A DNA stretch of 64,000 nt. Source: Cinnamomum chago. Its lineage: Eukaryota; Streptophyta; Magnoliopsida; Laurales; Lauraceae. Location: positions 2,621,501 to 2,685,500 of the forward strand of contig CP142453.1 of NCBI GenBank assembly GCA_038049695.1, given 5' to 3'. The notes below the pieces were generated by a model. The model saw only the letters and a list, made by a program, of their open reading frames with translations. It did not search any database and had not been told where the DNA came from. Below, piece after piece: positions 58,371 through 64,000 of this stretch (the first letter of the stretch is position 1; every line of letters starts with the position of its first letter). The position numbers were made by a program, and so were the translations under genes.

Positions 58371-58648
58371 GATGAATTCTTTCCAGAACCAGGAGAAAGA
58401 GAGAGAATACAGTAGATATCTTGAATTACTCAAGCTAGGAACTGAAAAGGCAAAAAAACACAACCCACATGAAAAACTAACCAGATTTTTAGAGGAAGAG
58501 GAAGAAAAGCCCATCTGGGTCCATCACAAAATCTGATTTTTTTTGTTCCTTCTTCTTCCCTTTTTTCATTACCTGGGCTTGAAGGTCTGGTCGAGCAGGG
58601 ACTGCTACTGCTGGACGAGTCAAATTGCGGTATCCAGAAATTTCCCAT
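52337..58648 (-). CDS. RLCK-VII receptor-like cytoplasmic kinase E, intact
   Basis: Exons 58573-58648 (ATG 58646-58648), 57804-58087, 57081-57216, 54542-54684, 54292-54412 and 52337-52794 join in phase to 1218 nt, 405 aa, with GT/AG borders throughout. Predicted Ser/Thr kinase of the PBL/PIX13 group; such proteins relay signals from membrane receptors, often in immunity. Residues 1-25: [10 protein letters not shown] and a Ser run, Gly2 suited to N-myristoylation. Kinase motifs in order: [18 protein letters not shown], the helix-C Glu in [19 protein letters not shown] (Asp codon 54572-54574), [39 protein letters not shown] His-rich tail ([12 protein letters not shown], then SPLHPK) follows, lost or shifted in the sisters. 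Introns hold two solo LTRs and a decayed extra exon 3. The only copy here with every landmark intact. Confidence 0.87.
53400..53882 (+). mobile_element. Solo LTR in intron 5 of E
   Basis: 483 bp, TGTTAGATGTG...TTTTACA, between perfect AATGT duplications (53395-53399 and 53883-53887). A TATA-like run (CTATATATATATGG) lies near 53634-53648. The sister copies read through this site. No internal region. Orientation is inferred from the TATA position. Confidence 0.88.
55222..56131 (-). mobile_element. Solo LTR in intron 3 of E
   Basis: 910 bp between GTTTA (55217-55221) and GTTTC (56132-56136). Begins TGAAGATTTG on the plus strand and ends TTCTAATA (CA mutated to TA). The minus-strand start TATTAGAATTTG...TTGGCTAATTC resembles the LTR start of the Copia element at 14932-18980 (TATTAGG...TTGGCTAATTC), so both belong to related Copia families. 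Three CTCGCTATAGCGAG-like palindromes lie at 55819-55832, 55838-55851 and 55879-55892, upstream (minus strand) of TATTTAAA near 55708. Confidence 0.85.
56400..56935 (-). repeat. Duplicated exon 3 block in E (degenerate exon 3b)
   Basis: The intron between exons 3 and 4 contains a second copy of exon 3 with its flanks (matching about 56940-57420). Exon 3b is 56586-56714, with acceptor CGCAG and donor GTAAGC preserved. It lost 7 nt where exon 3 encodes YEF, so its own kinase frame shifts. It is 129 nt long and open in the phase in which it would be joined after exon 3. It reads GYC like copy P, not GHC like exon 3 of E, so it is either the older version or came from a P-like copy. Confidence 0.8.
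57328..57380. repeat. (GA)n microsatellite in intron 2 of E
   Basis: About 25 GA units, absent from the same place in copies C and D. Confidence 0.95.
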
Positions 58649-58724
58649 CTCTCTTTCTGTCCTCCCTTCGGTATACCAAGTTGCAACTTCTTGAAAATAA
58701 GAAGAAAACTTCTCATCAAGAGGT

Positions 58725-58767
<43 letters not shown>

Positions 58768-58870
58768 GGAAGTAGGAAGAAAGAGACTGGAAGAATAGAT
58801 ACAGAAGAAACAGTGCGCTGAGATTACAGTCGTCACTGCACGTAGTCTCCGAAGACTTTCGATTGTGATT
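58649..58870 (-). promoter_or_regulatory. Leader and proximal upstream region of E
   Basis: Purine-rich on the sense strand, with a (TC)n run on the plus strand at about 58728-58763, that is (GA)n upstream of the start. Matching upstream segments of A (about 7822-7980) and D (49171-49290, partly duplicated) are recognisable. (GA/CT)n tracts near plant transcription starts often act as promoter elements; no clear TATA box is seen. The transcription start is not determinable. Confidence 0.45.
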
Positions 58871-59699
58871 CGATTGTTGATTGGTTACAAGATTTGTGCC
58901 GGTAAAAGTCTACTTGGACCGAATTGCCCCATCCTGCATGAGGACCATACGATCCAGGGGACACCCTCTTTGTAATGAGGGGTTTCCTATTCCATCACAC
59001 GTTTTGTTGCCATGTCATCACTTTTACAAGCCATCATATTGGAATTTTGACTTTTCATTATGACAAAAAGTCAATCACAAGTATCGGCTACAACTAATCA
59101 AAGGAAGCAGACAAACTTTCCATGATTCAGTTACATTATCACATCTTTAACAATCCTGTCATGAAAACCAATTGCTCAAACATTCCAAACCAGCTACAGA
59201 TCATTGTTGGAGACTTGGATTATTTCAACAATATAAAGCCCAAAACGAATGCCTCATCTGCATGGATGTCGGCTCAGTGGCTCAGTTGGTCAAGGGACAT
59301 GTGGAGGGATGAGGGACATGTGGAGATGGAAAGCCCAAAATGGAAAACTCAAGCAAAACTTCGTTTCTGGACTCTTCGTCGGAAACCAGGTTTGCCTCTT
59401 CCTTTCAATATTTCGATTGTTCCTCTCACCCCCATCCTCTGAAAGAGGGCAAAAAAAAAAGAACCTCTCCATCTCTCTCAAGCCTCACCCATCTCCAATT
59501 CTATCACTCATCTTCATCTCCGGATCTCGTTTTGGTGAAAACATGTTACTCGTCTCTTCTCTTCATTTTACCCAAATCCCTCTCTGCATCATTTGCTAAT
59601 GACCATAACATTTGCAACAATAATGAAATTATTAGGAAAAAGAAGGAGAAGAAGAATTAGGGCCTATTTCTACAACAAAAGGATGAGCAAATTCTCCTA
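58871..59699. other. Spacer upstream of E
   Basis: No gene is recognised. Short plus-strand open stretches (59122-59660) have biased Ser/Lys composition and no domain. A poly-A run lies near 59448-59460. Confidence 0.5.
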
Positions 59700-59929
59700 G
59701 TGGCAAGTTAGCAGTCATCTGCTTTCGATTTATAATAAGTACAAGATTGCAGTTGTACCATGGAAGCAACCAGTTTCATGAATACAAGGAAAAAAAAAAT
59801 AGAATAAATGTATACTATTGTAAGTGTAAAAAGTCTCGCAGACTTACTTAGATAGTGTAAAACTGCTTTGGGAAGATTCGGCTGGTTGCTGACTTGAAAA
59901 GAAGAGAAGCAAAGGATCAAAGACCCTGA

Positions 59930-60450
59930 CTGCTGTCAGCACAAAGCTCTCCGATGCCTAAATTAGTTCAGTCATTAGGCCAAAAGGCGGACGATGAGGA
60001 AGAAAGAAAGTGAATGTAGATATACTTTTTTCCACTTACCTCGTGTGCATATATATAGGTGTTGGGATTCATCAGGAGTTTCCCTAATGGGGGTAGGTAA
60101 AAAGGAAATATCCCATCGGGCCATACCCTACATCCTTAGTGGGGGTAGGTGAAAGTCTTGTCCCATCAGTCCATACCTTGTATGGCTGCAACGTGACCAT
60201 ATTATAAGGTCAACTTCTTATCAGGCGCGTGCCCCATCTGACAGCTCGCAAGGCATTTATTATGATTGACGTTTGGCGCTTATCTCTGTCGACTGGAGAC
60301 ACCGAGGCCGAGACGGGTATGCCAGCACCGGAGCCGAGATGGGACCTATCAACTCTTCTTATCGAGACTATCGAGAACCGAATGCCGAACCTGAGGTTGT
60401 GCTAAGATGGAAAGGACCGAGACCGGGACAAACTTAATTGGTATTTTTGT
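59930..60450. repeat. Dispersed repeat shared with 35.5-36.2 kb
   Basis: Shares CTCTCCGATGCCTAA followed by TTAGT and GC-richer GCCGAGA/CGAGAC-type words with the DNA nested in Helitron H4. An imperfect direct repeat of about 60 bp (GGGGGTAGGT ... CCCATC ... CCATACC) lies at 60085-60180. Probably an LTR-type fragment; ends not found. Confidence 0.5.
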
Positions 60451-61444
60451 CGAAGTTAGACTTATCTTTGGGATTATGAAAATGCCCTCGAACAACTATC
60501 TGCAAAACCAATCACCTGGGTAGGAAAAAAGCATATCTCGCTCAAACACCTTTTAAACGGAGAGAGAGGAAAAAAATATGAATTTCCAGTATTTGACAGG
60601 TTTGAATAACACACCCCCAAAGGGCAAAAGGTGATAATCACATCACTTGGAAAGATATTGTTTCCAACAACACCACATGGCATCTCACAAGTATGTAACA
60701 GTGAAAGAGTGAAAAAAAATAACTTAACTGCACCGTTTATTGTGTTGTTGAAAGATTCGGCTACAATAAAATGGCATCAATGGTTCTTGAGTCTTTACTG
60801 GAGGCTTCTATTGATCCTTTGCTGCAATAGTAGGCATATAATGCAAGTTCTATACAATTCCCAAAAAGTTTCAACCTCATTTGGGATCTGAAATTTATGG
60901 ACCGACCTCATTTGGGACCTGAAATTTATGTACAACAATTTCAAATTCATGGTAAACAGAACTAAGTAAAAAAAATTGTATGAGTAAATATATGACATTA
61001 TTTAATGAGAAAAAGAGAGAATTAGATTATAGTAAAACCTCGAAGGAAAATAATTTGATGGCTATGTGATACACTTACTTAAATGAAAAGGTCATGCTTG
61101 AGCACTCCATAAGCAAAGAATGAGATGCTTATCAAGAATGTAGATAGTGAAAGCTAAAATGGCATAAATTCCACAACAGTAAGTATGGTAACATTTGGGA
61201 ATCAGTGGGTTCAACCTGTGTAACAGGATAATAAATAGTTTTCAATGAACATACTATGATAAATATCAGGGTACCAAACATGGATATGAGAGTAGCAAAA
61301 TTCAAAGATCCAACAAAGACTTATCGCAACCAATAATCCAACCATCTTCACTTGCCAACAATATTTGCAGAAAATGAGTAACAAAACCAAGAAAATAAAA
61401 AAACCCAAAGAGTTAGAAGAAAAGGTAACAGGAAGATTAAATGG

Positions 61445-63476
61445 AGGAAGTCTACCTTTTGCCACCTTCTTGACATATATGATAAATATGATTAGGCATA
61501 TATGTAGGGCAACCCTGAAAATTGTTGGTCCGAATGTACAATGGAAAATATAAACCATACTGTAAAAGATAATTGATTCTTATCCTTTTGCAATGGCAAT
61601 AAAAGCTGTCGGAAAACTTACATTGGTGATATGAACCACCCAAAAGCGAAGATGTTCTCTGTATGCAAAACACCCAGATGGTTATCCAATTCCTTACTGA
61701 ATGCAAGGATTGTGAGCATCATTTTAGAAAAACATGTATTTAGTGTGAGCAGGGGTGTAGGGGTAAGAATGACAATGCCTAAAATATAGGGAATTGAGAA
61801 CTCATGCCGCTGGAGAGTCCTTGCAAATAAAGATGGGGAACTTCCTAAAGTTGAGCGTGCTTTTGTTCATCTTGACTTTGAGTGTGATCATAAGCCAGAG
61901 CACTCTATTCTCAATAGGCTGCCCAACAGTGAGTGAGCCTTGACATGGATTTGAGACTTTTGAGCATTTGTTTTCTTCCCTATATTCAGTTGACATTCCT
62001 ACATCAAGTCAACAATGTTGAGCATTTGAAACCCAACTGTGGTGTAATAAAATAGAACAGGTGATTTACCTACAACTCACATCACCATCTAAGTCATATG
62101 TGCTACATGGTTATTTAAGCGATATGTGGCAACAAATGGGAATGATGTAGCTACCAACAACCTTTTGTTGCTCATCAGCAATAGAGCTTTTGTCGTCCAT
62201 CAGCTGTCACTACTTGAGATGAGTGCATCAAATTGTCTAGGTAAAACCAGATTAGTCCCGCCTATTATCTATTGTTAAGATGATGAAGGCAAGGTATTCA
62301 TTCCAATTAAACAGAGGTAGGCATCACACCCCAACCAACAACTGAAAGATGATAGAGAAGAATGGAGAATTGATATTTGGACATGAAATGAATGACTGAT
62401 TTTTTAAATGAAGAGATGAAGATGGAACTTACCGAAGATATTAATCCCAACTTGAGTGTAGATCAGAGAGAACAAAACCATCCACAAAATGTATAAAACC
62501 ACTCGGTGGTATAGATAGTTTTCGCTATAGGAAACAAGATAATACTGCGAATTGTAAAAGAAAAGTAACAAAAAAGAGCATGATCACTGTCAATCAATAA
62601 TCTCACTCAATTATATTATTTTGAAGAAGTGGAAATTAAGCTCCATTGAAAGCAACAATATGAGGCCCTTACGTGTAAATGAATGTACACATTTGCCATG
62701 TTTGTATAAGTACACAAAATATCTTATATCAACACCAGCTCGTCAGATATTTAGAAAAAACCAAAATTTCTAATAGTTATGATGATTTGGAAACTTGGAA
62801 TCTGTGGGTCTTTTTTTGATATATGAGAATTGTTTGATTACAAATTATTTTAGAACTCATCTCACTCTAATTTAGAGGAGTTTTTTAGCCTAGAAAATCT
62901 AAAATTCTCTTCTTATGAAGTTGAATAGCTCACTGGTTCTTTCATAAGTATAAATAGTGTTTGGTTCATTTTATTCCTCTACTTTCCTAAGTTCGTGTAA
63001 GATTTTATTTTTTGTCATTTCATTCTCTATAACTTGCATTTGCATGTTAATAGATCTGGACATAAATTTTTTTTTTTTATCACATATGATTAGGGCAAAA
63101 CCACTAACCAATCTGAATAGAGATCAACTCTCCAGCTATGTCTTCCTTAAGATTAGTCTAAAAGTTAGCCCCAAAGAAGCACCGAATTGTAAGATTTGTT
63201 AAAATACTTGGATCTAATTTTAGATAAAAACTCAATTTTTAACTAAAAAGAATGCAATATATGTTCAACTATGAAACAATTTTTCAACATATTTGAAGAA
63301 TGCAGATGTGAGATGAGGAATTAGACACAAATCCATGTCGACGTGTGATGGATTACTCATTTTAAAATAGTATATGTAACATGGCTACAAGATTCAAAAT
63401 AAAAATACTTCACCTGAGTAAAAGATACCTCTGGGATTCTCAAGATGCTGACTGAGGCTCCTCCATCTTTTCATTA
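61445..63476 (-). other. Possible exons of an unrecognised gene
   Basis: Minus-strand stretches with plausible splice borders and one open frame each: 63414-63476 (MKRWRSLSQHLENP; donor GTGAAG), 62433-62544 (Tyr-rich then hydrophobic, LYILWMVLFSLIYTQVGI; acceptor GCAG, donor GTAAGT), about 61623-61700 (RNWITIWVFCIQR; donor GTAAGT) and about 61440-61510 (hydrophobic, ending VKKVAKG). Together they would suggest a multi-pass membrane protein, but I do not recognise the family and cannot prove that they belong together. They may be intron noise. Confidence 0.25.
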
Positions 63477-64000
63477 CTTGTGAAATAAACTTTTATAAAA
63501 ACTAATATTTTAAACCTTCGTCAGAAACATTATATCCAGAGTTAAGCATAAAATCTCCAGAAACAAAATTCTTCTAATGTGACTTTCTCAAGCCATTACT
63601 GAAATCCAGCAGAAACAGAATTAAATCTCACAAGCACTGGCATATCTCCCAATTGAAATATTGCATTAAAACTAAAAAAAAAAAAAAAAAAATGCACCTG
63701 ATAAAAAAATTAATTAAATGAAATTTCTTCAACTCCTTTCCCCTAATTGTCTGAAAATAAAATGCAGATACTCCCTGACCACAATTTCTCCAAAAAACAA
63801 ACAGCATCGCAAGGTGCGAAATTTCTCATACATTTTCATTAAAATATTTTTAATGCCGTGTCTTAATCTGAGACTCTTCATCAAGTAATATAAATAACAA
63901 ATGAAACTGAAGTGTAGAAAGTAAAAAAAATAAAAAGATCCCCATTAATCTCGATAATCATAAAGAGAAAAACACATGGCTTTTTCCAAAAAGCTCATGA

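Noticed and set aside
59265-59300. TGGCTCAGTTGG, resembling a tRNA or SINE A box
   Set aside because: No B box follows at the right distance and no tail or target duplication is seen.
61211-61558. 115-codon hydrophobic minus-strand open frame taken as one gene
   Set aside because: The stretch runs across likely intron sequence; only parts of it have splice-like borders, and no family is recognised.

Overview
The window is nuclear DNA of a flowering plant, probably a eudicot. The evidence is GT-AG introns, receptor-like cytoplasmic kinase (RLCK) genes of the plant RLCK-VII/PBL type, plant Copia, Gypsy-like, hAT, Harbinger/Tourist-like and Helitron elements, and AT-rich intergenic DNA. I cannot name the species.

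The core is a decayed local cluster of one six-exon RLCK gene. Copies are lettered here by position. A (1-7821, minus) is broken. B (11280-13790, minus) is only exon 6 plus part of intron 5. C (14033-22822, minus) lacks exon 1 and has stops and frameshifts. G (about 34840-37060, minus) is an exon-less relic. P (39033-41193, plus) is inverted and 5'-truncated. D (42910-49170, minus) is a full open frame of 379 codons with a mutated catalytic loop. E (52337-58648, minus) is a full open frame of 405 codons with all kinase landmarks and looks like the only ordinary active kinase. D and E share six exons with the same phases. Exon 1 encodes MGNF plus a Ser-rich linker, exons 2-5 the kinase N-lobe, catalytic loop and activation segment, and exon 6 the rest of the C-lobe and a His-rich tail that only E keeps.

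Mobile DNA fills the introns and gaps, often with precise empty sites in the sister copies. In A these are a Tourist-like MITE in exon 6, a 1.1-kb solo LTR, a Helitron, a hAT-like MITE, a MITE exactly at the exon 2 donor, and a 162-bp MITE inside exon 2. In C they are a gag-only Copia element in intron 5 and a 3.1-kb hAT element with a broken transposase in intron 1. In E there are two solo LTRs and a decayed second copy of exon 3. Between C and P (26.1-38.9 kb) there is no recognisable gene. That stretch holds a long-TIR element, a roughly 230-bp minisatellite, a very AT-rich island, a 2.95-kb LTR-like element with a perfect 5-bp target duplication, Helitron termini and the G relic.

The right end (58.7-64 kb) holds E's upstream region, a repeat shared with 35.5-36.2 kb, and a few exon-like stretches on the minus strand that might belong to an unrecognised membrane-protein gene.

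Shared insertions give a duplication order. E is the outgroup. A, C and D share an intron 2 insertion. B, C and D share an intron 5 insertion. C and D also share an upstream element. No wholly new system is visible. The most noteworthy points are the intact pseudokinase (D) beside an intact kinase (E), E's frame-neutral ghost exon, paired CpG palindromes in several unrelated LTRs, and a MITE whose target duplication rebuilds a splice donor.
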